Shown: positions 1 through 6,358, counted from the stretch's first letter. The stretch is DNA of 7,598 nucleotides from Rickettsiales bacterium (GCA_002710765.1 PALK01000056.1:4251-11848); one strand, 5' to 3'. Made by a program: numbers and translations. The notes: generated by a model from the letters alone, not told the origin.

Positions 1-552
1 CTTTGGCTAAGTTTTGGACTATTTCTTTTCAGCATTTCTTTACTGGCAGCTGGACAAGTTTTTAGCAGTATAAGCGGGGGGACTAGCTTGAAGAAATTTG
101 AATTTGAATCGATAGATGGTGGATCTATTAACTTAGGGGATTTCAGCAACCAACCCATACTGATCACTAATACCGCATCTAATTGCGGTTTTACAAGACA
201 GTACGATGAACTTCAGAAGCTGCATGAGGAATTTTCTAGCGATGGCCTAGTAGTTCTAGCCATACCCTCCGAAGATTTCTTTCAGGAGTTTAGTGATAAC
301 GAAAAGGTAAAAGACTTTTGTGAGGTCAATTTCTCTCTGACTATTCCAATGACTACAATAACCAAGGTTAAGGGTAAAAATGCTCATCCGTTTTATAGAT
401 GGTTAGCGGTAGAGCACAATTTTCGTCCTGCTTGGAATTTCAATAAGGTTCTTATAAACAGTTCCGGAGAGTTTGTTGATAGTTTCGGCGCATTTACTAG
501 TCCAAACTCAAGAAAAATTAGGTCAAAAATAGTAGAATTATTAAAAAACTAA
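1..552 (+). CDS. Glutathione peroxidase-like thiol peroxidase, 5' end outside window, probable signal peptide
   Basis: Thioredoxin-fold peroxidase of the glutathione peroxidase family, which reduces hydroperoxides with thiols. The reading frame is open to the window edge. Its first ~22 residues are strongly hydrophobic (LWLSFGLFLFSISLLAAGQ), as in a signal peptide, so I place the true start upstream and the protein in the periplasm. A TTG at 88 could give a 154-residue cytoplasmic form, but only a G-run lies before it. Numbered from that TTG, the motif NTASNCGFTRQY carries the peroxidatic Cys33, encoded by TGC and so not selenocysteine. WNFNK gives Trp116 and Asn117 of the catalytic tetrad. 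The usual glutamine position reads Asp63 (PSEDF). Cys78 in FCEVNF aligns with the resolving cysteine of yeast Gpx3-type enzymes, suggesting use of thioredoxin rather than glutathione. The family call is firm; substrate and reductant are inferred. Confidence 0.9.
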   Translation, partial: LWLSFGLFLFSISLLAAGQVFSSISGGTSLKKFEFESIDGGSINLGDFSNQPILITNTASNCGFTRQYDELQKLHEEFSSDGLVVLAIPSEDFFQEFSDNEKVKDFCEVNFSLTIPMTTITKVKGKNAHPFYRWLAVEHNFRPAWNFNKVLINSSGEFVDSFGAFTSPNSRKIRSKIVELLKN

Positions 553-585
553 TTAGTTTAACATTTACGTCTTTCTTAAAATGTT
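546..585. repeat. Two small inverted repeats at the end of the peroxidase gene
   Basis: A perfect 14-base palindrome (AAACTAATTAGTTT, 546-559) spans the peroxidase stop codon. It is followed at once by a 7-bp inverted repeat, AACATTT (560-566) and AAATGTT (579-585), around a 12-base loop. The stems are AT-only or nearly so and no T-tract follows, so a classical intrinsic terminator is not supported. They may be weak 3' end structures or chance in AT-rich DNA. Confidence 0.25.
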
Positions 586-621
586 CTACATCTTTAGTTA
601 GCTAACGCTGTTTTACATTTT

Positions 622-630
622 TGGTATTAA
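622..630 (+). promoter_or_regulatory. Possible extended -10 promoter for the small lipoprotein
   Basis: TGGTATTAA at 622-630 fits an extended -10 element (TGn followed by a TATAAT-like hexamer, 4 of 6 matches). No good -35 lies 16-18 bases upstream. Initiation would fall near 637, leaving a leader of roughly 14 bases that still contains the AAGGA ribosome binding site. A perfect 10-base palindrome, GTTAGCTAAC (597-606), lies where a -35 region or an operator would be. AT-rich DNA gives such matches often, so this is tentative. Confidence 0.25.
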
Positions 631-650
631 TATAGAAGTAAGGAAAAAAA

Positions 651-734
651 ATGAAAAATTTGATTATACTGGTTTCTTTTGTGGTCTTGTCAGGGTGCTC
701 TACTTTCGACGTGCCTCTAGTACCTTGGTTCTAG
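651..734 (+). CDS. Very small lipoprotein (27 residues)
   Basis: A 27-codon ORF with an ATG start preceded by TAAGGA (639-644), six bases before the start codon. The product starts MKNLIILVSFVVLSGC: a lysine-bearing n-region, a hydrophobic core and the lipobox LSGC, so signal peptidase II should cleave before Cys16. That leaves a lipidated peptide of only 12 residues (CSTFDVPLVPWF). Nothing at +2 of the mature peptide resembles the Asp inner-membrane retention signal (it is Ser), so outer-membrane sorting is possible by enterobacterial rules. Gene and lipoprotein class are read from the sequence; the function is unknown. Very small lipoproteins such as entericidins and LptM exist elsewhere, but I see no specific relationship. 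It stands alone, about 100 bases after the peroxidase gene and on the same strand. Confidence 0.7.
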   Translation: MKNLIILVSFVVLSGCSTFDVPLVPWF

Positions 735-779
735 GGCTGAAATACTCCATTCTTTTAGATTGATTTTGTTAGTCTTAAG

Positions 780-805
780 AGTCAGAACCAAGAAAACTTC
801 TGACT
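780..805. repeat. Perfect 8-bp hairpin
   Basis: AGTCAGAA (780-787) and TTCTGACT (798-805) are exact reverse complements around a 10-base loop (CCAAGAAAAC). The hairpin begins 45 bases after the lipoprotein stop. Downstream sequence is ATTTGGG, not a T-run, so a standard intrinsic terminator is unlikely. It could stabilise the 3' end of the lipoprotein mRNA, belong to a structured RNA, or be a protein-binding dyad. Confidence 0.4.
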
Positions 806-998
806 ATTTGGGTCCTTGATTGTAGACTTAATTAACATAAATTTCAGGTCATGTTTCCAATCAGCGATGGTCGTTAGTAAGATCTTTTTGAGATGACAGC
901 TAGACTAAAAACTTTTTGAATTTGATTTTCTGCTTCCTCTGATGTCACACAAATAGAATTTACTGCTCTAGGCTACAGTGTGGAGGAGTAAATCATAA

Positions 999-1043
999 AT
1001 GATGACATCCCTTAATTTTCATAAGGCCATTTACTGGATTTAG
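999..1043 (+). CDS. Possible 14-codon leader ORF behind a strong Shine-Dalgarno
   Basis: GGAGGAG (982-988) is among the best ribosome binding sites in the window. It sits 10 bases before ATG ATG at 999, opening a 14-residue ORF (MMTSLNFHKAIYWI). The peptide has no run of valine, leucine or isoleucine codons, so a classical attenuation leader for branched-chain amino acids is not indicated. It ends about 145 bases before mmsA. The strength of the SD argues against pure chance, but without conservation data this is only a candidate. Confidence 0.2.
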   Translation: MMTSLNFHKAIYWI

Positions 1044-1135
1044 ACTTTACTGTAACCTTTTTTAAGAATAGGTACTTTGTAGTTTAGGTTATGAAATTGG
1101 GACCTTATCACGCTGCCACGAATTGAACAGAAGAA

Positions 1136-1151
1136 ATCATCTTTTGATGAT
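1136..1151. repeat. 6-bp hairpin / dyad just upstream of mmsA
   Basis: ATCATC (1136-1141) and GATGAT (1146-1151) flank a TTTT loop. An overlapping 8-base palindrome, ATGATCAT (1147-1154), follows. The pair ends 33-36 bases before the mmsA start, a position suited to an operator or leader structure. It does not match any operator I can name with confidence. Confidence 0.3.
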
Positions 1152-1187
1152 CATTAGATACTTAAGAAAATCACTTGGGAGAGTTAA

Positions 1188-2687
1188 ATGAAAATAATAG
1201 GGCATTTTATTAACGGACGGGAAGTAGCTAGTCAGTCTGATAGATTGGCAGATATTTTTAATCCAGCAACTGGCGAAGTTCAAAATAGAGTATCCTTGGG
1301 TCTGGCATCTGAGTTAGATGATGCTGTTCAAAAAGCCATGATTGCTCAACCTCAATGGGCCGCTACTAACCCTCAGAAACGGGCTAGAGTAATAATGAAG
1401 TTTATAGCCCTGCTTCATCGTGACATGGATGAATTGGCCCGTGTGCTTTCCTCTGAGCATGGGAAAACTTTACCAGACGCTAAAGGGGATATAATAAGAG
1501 GACTTGAGGTGGCAGAATTTTGCATAGGTGCCCCACATCTTATGAAAGGTGAATTTACTGATAGTGCGGGACCAGGAATTGATATGTACTCCATGCGCCA
1601 ACCTTTAGGTGTAGTTTCAGGTATAACTCCATTCAATTTTCCTGCCATGATTCCGATGTGGAAGTTTTGTCCTGCTATCGTCGCAGGGAATGCGTTCATC
1701 CTTAAACCCTCTGAAAGAGATCCCTCAGTGCCTATGATGTTAGCCAATCTAATGTTAGAAGCAGGATTACCAGAAGGGATACTTCAGGTCATAAATGGTG
1801 ATAAAGAAATAGTTGATGCTATTTTGGATAACCCTGATATCTCTGCTATTGGTTTCGTAGGCTCTACACCTATAGCAGAGTATATTTACTCTAAAGGATG
1901 CTCAAATGGAAAGAGGGTTCAGTGTTTTGGCGGAGCAAAAAACCATATGATTATAATGCCGGATGCAGATTTAGATCAGGCGGCTGATGCATTGGTTGGT
2001 GCTGGCTATGGAGCTGCAGGTGAGAGGTGCATGGCTATTTCAGTAGCACTGCCAGTTGGAAAGGAAACAGGCGACAAGCTAATTGAAAAACTGATACCAA
2101 GAATAGAATCTTTAAAAATAGGTCCATATACTTCCGAGGATGAAGTAGACTTTGGGCCAGTTGTGACACGAGAGGCCCAACAAAGAATTTTAGGTTTGGT
2201 TGAATCAGGAGTTGAAAGTGGTGCAAAACTCGTTATCGATGGCAGAGAATTCAAAATGCAAGGATATGAAAATGGTTTCTTTGTAGGTGCCTGTCTTTTT
2301 GATGATGTTAAGACAGATATGGATATTTATAAACAAGAGATTTTCGGTCCTGTTTTATCAACCGTAAGAACAGAAAATTATGAAGAAGCATTGTCAATTG
2401 CCGTTAATAATGAGTATGGAAACGGGACTGCTATATTTACTAGAGATGGTGATACAGCCAGAGATTTTGCTAATAGAATAAATATTGGTATGGTTGGAAT
2501 AAATGTCCCAATTCCAGTCCCTCTTGCTTATCATACATTTGGGGGCTGGAAAAAATCAGGTTTTGGTGACCTAAATCAGCATGGTCCTGATGCCTTTCGG
2601 TTTTATACTAGAACAAAGACAATCACTTCACGGTGGCCCACAGGTATTAAGGAGGGAGCTAAGTTTTCTATCCCGACAATGGAATAA
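1188..2687 (+). CDS. mmsA: Methylmalonate-semialdehyde dehydrogenase (CoA-acylating)
   Basis: ALDH6-family enzyme converting methylmalonate semialdehyde, NAD+ and CoA to propionyl-CoA, CO2 and NADH; the family also takes malonate semialdehyde to acetyl-CoA. It is the last step of distal valine degradation. The 499-residue length is normal. Asn150 lies in TPFNFPAM, and catalytic Cys281 in GERCMAIS. The segment GGAKNH (248-253) is the ALDH6 signature, where Asn252 stands in place of the glutamate general base of hydrolytic aldehyde dehydrogenases, as expected for CoA-acylating members. The C-terminal TRTKTITSRWP (474-484) is also typical. ATG at 1188 is supported by GGGAGAG (1177-1183), four bases upstream, and by alignment of the expected N-terminal FINGREV. 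First gene of a four-gene unit; the next starts 19 bases after its stop. Confidence 0.96.
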   Translation: MKIIGHFINGREVASQSDRLADIFNPATGEVQNRVSLGLASELDDAVQKAMIAQPQWAATNPQKRARVIMKFIALLHRDMDELARVLSSEHGKTLPDAKGDIIRGLEVAEFCIGAPHLMKGEFTDSAGPGIDMYSMRQPLGVVSGITPFNFPAMIPMWKFCPAIVAGNAFILKPSERDPSVPMMLANLMLEAGLPEGILQVINGDKEIVDAILDNPDISAIGFVGSTPIAEYIYSKGCSNGKRVQCFGGAKNHMIIMPDADLDQAADALVGAGYGAAGERCMAISVALPVGKETGDKLIEKLIPRIESLKIGPYTSEDEVDFGPVVTREAQQRILGLVESGVESGAKLVIDGREFKMQGYENGFFVGACLFDDVKTDMDIYKQEIFGPVLSTVRTENYEEALSIAVNNEYGNGTAIFTRDGDTARDFANRINIGMVGINVPIPVPLAYHTFGGWKKSGFGDLNQHGPDAFRFYTRTKTITSRWPTGIKEGAKFSIPTME

Positions 2688-2706
2688 TATTTAATAAAGT
2701 AATAAG

Positions 2707-3840
2707 ATGGATTTTTCACTTTCATCAGAGCAAAACTTAATCTTTGAAACTGCATATGAATTTGGTCAAGAGGAAATTGTACCTCATGCTTTAGGTTGGG
2801 AAGATACGTTCATTCCTAGAGATTTCCTTAGAAAAGTGGGTGAACTTGGTTTTGGATCTCTTTATGTCCCAGAGAAAGATGGTGGAGCTGGTTTATCTAG
2901 GTTGGACTCAACCTTAGTATTCGAAGCCTTAGCAATGGCATGCCCTTCTGTTTCATCATTTATTTCTATTCACAACATGTGCGCGTGGATGATTTCCAGA
3001 AATGGTAATAATTTTGTGAAAAAAGAATTCTTAGAACCTATGATTAAGATGGACAAAATCTGTTCATATTGCTTAACGGAGCCAAATTCTGGTTCTGATA
3101 GTGCGGCACTGGCTACCAAGGCGGAGAAGACAAATGATGGTTTTAAAATAAATGGTTCTAAATCTTTTATTTCTGGAGGGGGTTTTTCTGATTTCTATCT
3201 TAGCATGGTAAGGACAGGCAGTGTGGGACCAAGAGGAATATCTGCTGTACTGATTAAAGAAGGGACTGAAGGTTTAAGCTTTGGAAGCCAAGAGCAGAAA
3301 ATGGGGTGGAAATCTCAGCCTACCTCTCAAGTGATATTTGAGGATTGTAAAATCTTGGCAGATCAGCTCTTGGGGGAGGAAAATCAGGGATTTGTTTACG
3401 CTATGCAAGGATTGGATGGGGGACGTTTAAATATAGCAGCTGCGGCATTAGGAGGAGCACAAACGGCAATCAATAAGGCAAAGCAATATATGAAAGAAAG
3501 GTTAGCCTTTGGGAAAAAATTGAACGAGTTTCAAGGTCTTCAATTCAAAATAGCAGATATGGAAATTGCAATCAATTCTTCTAGAACTTTTTTGCGAGAG
3601 GCTGCATGGAAACTTGACAACGATAAAGCAGACGCCAGCGTTCATTGTTCTATGGCGAAGAAATTTGTCACTGATAATTCTTTTATGGTAGCAAACGAAG
3701 CGCTTCAATTACTTGGTGGTTATGGTTACTTAGCGGATTATGGAATAGAAAAAATTGTCCGTGATTTACGAGTTCATCAAATTCTTGAGGGAACGAATGA
3801 AATTATGCAGATGATGATAGCTAGACACTTTCTGAGGTAA
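2707..3840 (+). CDS. Isobutyryl-CoA dehydrogenase (ACAD8-type acyl-CoA dehydrogenase)
   Basis: FAD-dependent acyl-CoA dehydrogenase of 377 residues, normal length. It should oxidise isobutyryl-CoA to methacrylyl-CoA, passing electrons to electron-transfer flavoprotein. The flavin- and substrate-binding signature YCLTEPNSGSD is at 121-131. The C-terminal domain carries LLGGYGYLADYGIEKIVRD, and catalytic base Glu361 lies in VHQILEGTNEIM. That last stretch closely resembles the VHQILEGSNEVM of mitochondrial ACAD8, which favours an isobutyryl-CoA substrate over short straight chains; the mmsA, hydrolase and mmsB neighbours agree. A 2-methylbutyryl or wider branched-chain range cannot be excluded. 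ATG at 2707 matches the expected N-terminus (FSLSSEQ), but the 19-base gap after mmsA holds no recognisable Shine-Dalgarno, so translation may rely on coupling or an unstructured AT-rich start. Confidence 0.92.
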   Translation: MDFSLSSEQNLIFETAYEFGQEEIVPHALGWEDTFIPRDFLRKVGELGFGSLYVPEKDGGAGLSRLDSTLVFEALAMACPSVSSFISIHNMCAWMISRNGNNFVKKEFLEPMIKMDKICSYCLTEPNSGSDSAALATKAEKTNDGFKINGSKSFISGGGFSDFYLSMVRTGSVGPRGISAVLIKEGTEGLSFGSQEQKMGWKSQPTSQVIFEDCKILADQLLGEENQGFVYAMQGLDGGRLNIAAAALGGAQTAINKAKQYMKERLAFGKKLNEFQGLQFKIADMEIAINSSRTFLREAAWKLDNDKADASVHCSMAKKFVTDNSFMVANEALQLLGGYGYLADYGIEKIVRDLRVHQILEGTNEIMQMMIARHFLR

Positions 3841-3852
3841 AATAATTTAGTA

Positions 3853-4881
3853 ATGGCTGATGTGATTATTCGGAAAAGGGGTAAGGTAGGTCAAATCACC
3901 CTTAATCGGCCTAGTGCCTTGAATGCGCTGACCTATGATATGATAACTAGTATTGAAAAAGCCCTGATAGAATGGGAAGATGATAAAAATATAGCAGCTA
4001 TCTTGGTAGATGCGAACGGCGACCGAGCATTTTGTGCTGGTGGAGATATTTTAGACTTATATAAACAAGGCCAGGCTAAAAATTATAAATTTGGTCAGAA
4101 ATTCTGGGCTGATGAGTATAGGTTAAACGCTCGAATCGATAGCTATTCCAAACCCTATGTTGTGTTTATGCAGGGATTTACTATGGGTGGAGGTGTAGGA
4201 ATTTCATGTCATGGTAGCCATCGGATCGTGGGTGAAACTAGTCGCATCGCGATGCCAGAGTGTGGTATTGGTTTGGTGCCAGATGTTGGTGGGTCATTTT
4301 TGTTGAGTCAAAAATCCATAAACCTAGGCATATACCTTGGGACGACGTGCAGTCAAATGGATGCTAATGACTCGATATTTGCAGGCTTTGCAGATTATTT
4401 TGTACCAGAAGATAGATGGGAGAAAGCTAAATGCCAACTGATTGAAACTGGAGATCCTGAATTTTTAAAAGGTCTTAATGTAAGTTTATCAGAGTCTGGT
4501 TTATCTAAAAATTTCGTTCTAATAGAGGAAGTTTTTTCAGAAAGTGATCATAAATCTTTAATAGAGAAGATGTCCAAATATTCAGAGCTAGCAAGTGCAC
4601 TACGAAGACTAAAAAAAGCCTCTCCCCTCTCAATTTTTGTTACAACTAAGATGCTCAGAATGCCAGAAATTGCTAGCTCTGTGAAGTCTGCTCTTGAAAT
4701 TGAATATCGATACACTGCTAGAGCCCAAGAATTTAGTGACTTTCAGGAAGGTATAAGGGCTACAGTCATAGATAAGGATAAGAAGCCAAATTGGAAGCAC
4801 CTTTCCCTTGATTCTGTTTCCCAGGAGGAAGGCTTATGGTTCCTAACACCTCTAGATTCAAAGTTGGAATTAAGATTGTAA
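3853..4881 (+). CDS. 3-hydroxyisobutyryl-CoA hydrolase (enoyl-CoA hydratase/isomerase fold)
   Basis: Crotonase-fold thioesterase releasing 3-hydroxyisobutyrate and CoA from 3-hydroxyisobutyryl-CoA in valine breakdown. The 342-residue length is near the usual ~350 of HIBCH proteins and longer than plain enoyl-CoA hydratases (~260). Oxyanion-hole segments are RAFCAGGDI (58-66) and MGGGVGIS (111-118). Glu136 and Asp144 in MPECGIGLVPDVGGS fit the catalytic acidic residues of the HIBCH subgroup. The long C-terminal part with FQEGIRATVIDKDKKPNW (297-314) is also an HIBCH hallmark. The alternative, an enoyl-CoA hydratase for the preceding hydration step, is less likely for these reasons. The gene begins 12 bases after the dehydrogenase stop. 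The only SD-like bases (GAGG, 3834-3837) lie inside the upstream gene, 15 bases before the ATG, suggesting translational coupling. Confidence 0.92.
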   Translation: MADVIIRKRGKVGQITLNRPSALNALTYDMITSIEKALIEWEDDKNIAAILVDANGDRAFCAGGDILDLYKQGQAKNYKFGQKFWADEYRLNARIDSYSKPYVVFMQGFTMGGGVGISCHGSHRIVGETSRIAMPECGIGLVPDVGGSFLLSQKSINLGIYLGTTCSQMDANDSIFAGFADYFVPEDRWEKAKCQLIETGDPEFLKGLNVSLSESGLSKNFVLIEEVFSESDHKSLIEKMSKYSELASALRRLKKASPLSIFVTTKMLRMPEIASSVKSALEIEYRYTARAQEFSDFQEGIRATVIDKDKKPNWKHLSLDSVSQEEGLWFLTPLDSKLELRL

Positions 4882-4898
4882 TTCAATAGGAGGATATT

Positions 4899-5768
4899 AT
4901 GAAATTAGGTTTTATTGGTCTTGGGAATATGGGTTTGCCTATGGCAGAGAATCTGTATGTTGGAGGCCATGAAGTTACAGGATTTGATTTAAACAAAAAT
5001 GTTAAAGCTTCATTTCCTATACTGAGTGAAATAAAAAGTGTTGTTAAAGGTAAAGACGCTATAATTACAATGCTTCCAAGTGGCCGTGAAGTAACTGACG
5101 TTCATGAAAAAATTATACCGGAGTGTTCAAAAAGTACAGTTATGGTTGATTGCTCAACTGTTGATATCAAAAGTGCCCGTTTTGTAGCCAGCTTAGCAAA
5201 GGACTCTGACTTTCTTTCTTTAGATGCTCCAGTGTCAGGTGGTGTGAGAGGTGCTGAAGAGGGCGCACTTACATTCATGGTAGGAGGAGATAAAGAAGGC
5301 TTCGAAATGGTCAAACCACTTTTTGATTTAATGGGGAAAAAAGCTGTTTATTGTGGTATATCAGGAAGCGGTCAGGCAGCTAAAATTTGTAATAATATGA
5401 TTTTGGGAGTTTCAATGATAGGTGTATGCGAAGCCTTTGCACTGGCAGACAAGATAGGTTTGGATAGAAAAAAAATGTTTGAGGTGTCCTCTAATTCTTC
5501 TGGGCAATGCTGGTCTCTAAATACCTACTGTCCAGCACCTGGTGTGGGACCCAAGGCTCCATCCGATAATGAGTATTTACCTGGTTTTGCTGCAGAACTA
5601 ATGGTAAAGGATCTTATGTTAGCGCAGTCGGCTGCTCTTCAAGAAAAGGTGTATACTCCGCTCGGAGAACATGCTAGCACAATTTACCAAGATTTCTTAG
5701 AGAATGGAGGCTTGGGTAAGGACTTTTCCGCTATTTTACCTTTTTTCAAGGAGAAAAATAGGACTTAG
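4899..5768 (+). CDS. mmsB: 3-hydroxyisobutyrate dehydrogenase
   Basis: Beta-hydroxyacid dehydrogenase oxidising 3-hydroxyisobutyrate to methylmalonate semialdehyde with NAD+, supplying the MmsA substrate. The 289 residues match the family. GFIGLGNMGLPMA (4-16) is the Rossmann nucleotide-binding loop. Asp30, at the end of the second strand (GFDLN), favours NAD+ over NADP+. DAPVSGGVRGAEEGALTFMVGG (109-130) is the substrate-binding segment. Catalytic Lys162 and nearby Asn166 sit in GQAAKICNN, and KDLMLA occurs near the C-terminus. Other family members (tartronate semialdehyde reductase, glyoxylate reductase) share this fold; the SGGVRGAEEG form and the operon support the assignment. TAGGAGGAT (4887-4895) is the strongest ribosome binding site of the operon. 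The last four bases overlap the convergent methyltransferase gene. Confidence 0.95.
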   Translation: MKLGFIGLGNMGLPMAENLYVGGHEVTGFDLNKNVKASFPILSEIKSVVKGKDAIITMLPSGREVTDVHEKIIPECSKSTVMVDCSTVDIKSARFVASLAKDSDFLSLDAPVSGGVRGAEEGALTFMVGGDKEGFEMVKPLFDLMGKKAVYCGISGSGQAAKICNNMILGVSMIGVCEAFALADKIGLDRKKMFEVSSNSSGQCWSLNTYCPAPGVGPKAPSDNEYLPGFAAELMVKDLMLAQSAALQEKVYTPLGEHASTIYQDFLENGGLGKDFSAILPFFKEKNRT

Positions 5769-6358
5769 TGGGAAAATTGGGAAAAAACATGCATCACGTT
5801 GATAGGCTTGCCATCAAAACTAGTAGTCTTTTCCTTGAAGATTTCAATTATGGACAATTTGTGAGTAGAAAAAACATACTCTAAGTCACTGTTGGTTCTA
5901 GGTACGTAAAGACGACCTAACTCGTCTCTATAGCTTTGATTCCCCTCGTGAATTCCGAGGTAAAAAATGCCCCCTTTTTTTAACAAAGTTGGAATATTCT
6001 TTATTAATATATCTTGGTCAGTCTTTTTTAAGTGCTGCAATGAGAATGAAGCCCATATGCCATCAAATTTTTCGTCTAGGTCCAGGTCTATAATGTCCAT
6101 TTGGAAGGATGAAATCCCGTCTACTTTTTGCAAATATTTTAGCATCTCTTTTGAGGCATCTATTGCTGTTATGGTGAGCCCATTTTTTCTAAACCAAAGA
6201 GCTTTTTCTCCTGTCCCACATCCAAGGTCCAAGATATGGCCAGTACAACTTAAATGTTCCAGAAAAGTAGTTTGGGCTTTGTCCTCTCCTTCTTTAAATC
6301 TCCAAGCTGAATATTGATCTGCATTCTCGTTATAGAACTTGATGGTTTCATTATCCAC
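5765..6358 (-). CDS. Class I SAM-dependent methyltransferase
   Basis: A 197-residue methyltransferase with a seven-strand Rossmann-like fold. SAM-binding motif I is ILDLGCGTGEKA (42-53). Asp67 in AIDAS, at the end of strand 2, should hold the ribose hydroxyls. Later come FDGIWASFSLQHL (motif for strand 4) and LLKKGGIFYLGIHEG (strand 5 region). The N-terminal FYNENADQYSAWRF is common in small-molecule methyltransferases of this superfamily, including ubiquinone/menaquinone and metalloid types, but nothing fixes the acceptor. No cysteine-rich motif of arsenite methyltransferases is seen. Translation starts at a GTG, four bases behind AGAGGTG; the resulting N-terminus fits the family. It is monocistronic here, convergent with mmsB and divergent from the aminotransferase, so no functional link with valine catabolism is implied. 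Confidence 0.88.
   Translation of the reverse strand: MDNETIKFYNENADQYSAWRFKEGEDKAQTTFLEHLSCTGHILDLGCGTGEKALWFRKNGLTITAIDASKEMLKYLQKVDGISSFQMDIIDLDLDEKFDGIWASFSLQHLKKTDQDILIKNIPTLLKKGGIFYLGIHEGNQSYRDELGRLYVPRTNSDLEYVFSTHKLSIIEIFKEKTTSFDGKPINVMHVFSQFSH

Larger units (their letters stand above)
735..1187. other. 453-base region without a convincing gene, upstream of mmsA
   Basis: Both strands are broken by stops, with no open stretch that has a start, a ribosome binding site and credible protein character, apart from a 14-codon ORF at 999. I saw no tRNA-like T-arm or cloverleaf, no terminator with a T-tract and no recognised riboswitch core. It contains an 8-bp hairpin at 780-805 and a 6-bp hairpin at 1136-1151. 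No convincing -35/-10 pair for mmsA was found, although the mmsA promoter most likely lies here. Such a long gap in an otherwise compact region suggests a leader, an unrecognised small RNA or remains of a lost gene. Confidence 0.6.

Noticed and set aside
88..90. TTG as the start of the peroxidase gene
   Set aside because: The same frame is open upstream through a hydrophobic signal-like segment; the G-run before the TTG is a poor ribosome site, so the real start is likely outside the window.
1020..1085. Candidate -35/-10 pairs for mmsA such as TTTACT-17-TAGGTA
   Set aside because: The -10 matches only about two of six consensus bases; no pair in the region is better than AT-rich background.
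1091..1126. 11-codon ORF (MKLGPYHAATN) before mmsA
   Set aside because: No good ribosome binding site and too short to distinguish from chance.
1105..1135. Possible tRNA-like T-arm on the minus strand (GTTCAATTC)
   Set aside because: The flanking bases do not form the paired T-stem, and no anticodon or acceptor arm is found.
1415..1747. 110-codon minus-strand ORF inside mmsA
   Set aside because: Antisense to conserved ALDH sequence, with no ribosome binding site or domain character; also true of the minus-strand ORFs at 2006-2254 and 2035-2226.
3502..3708. 68-codon minus-strand ORF inside the acyl-CoA dehydrogenase
   Set aside because: Shadow of a strongly conserved gene; no domain or initiation signal.
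5102..5314. 70-codon minus-strand ORF inside mmsB
   Set aside because: Antisense to the substrate-binding segment of mmsB; serine- and proline-rich low-complexity translation.
5967..6317. 116-codon plus-strand ORF
   Set aside because: It lies wholly antisense to the methyltransferase, which has clear SAM-binding motifs; its own translation has no recognisable domain and is rich in F, S and P as expected of a shadow frame.
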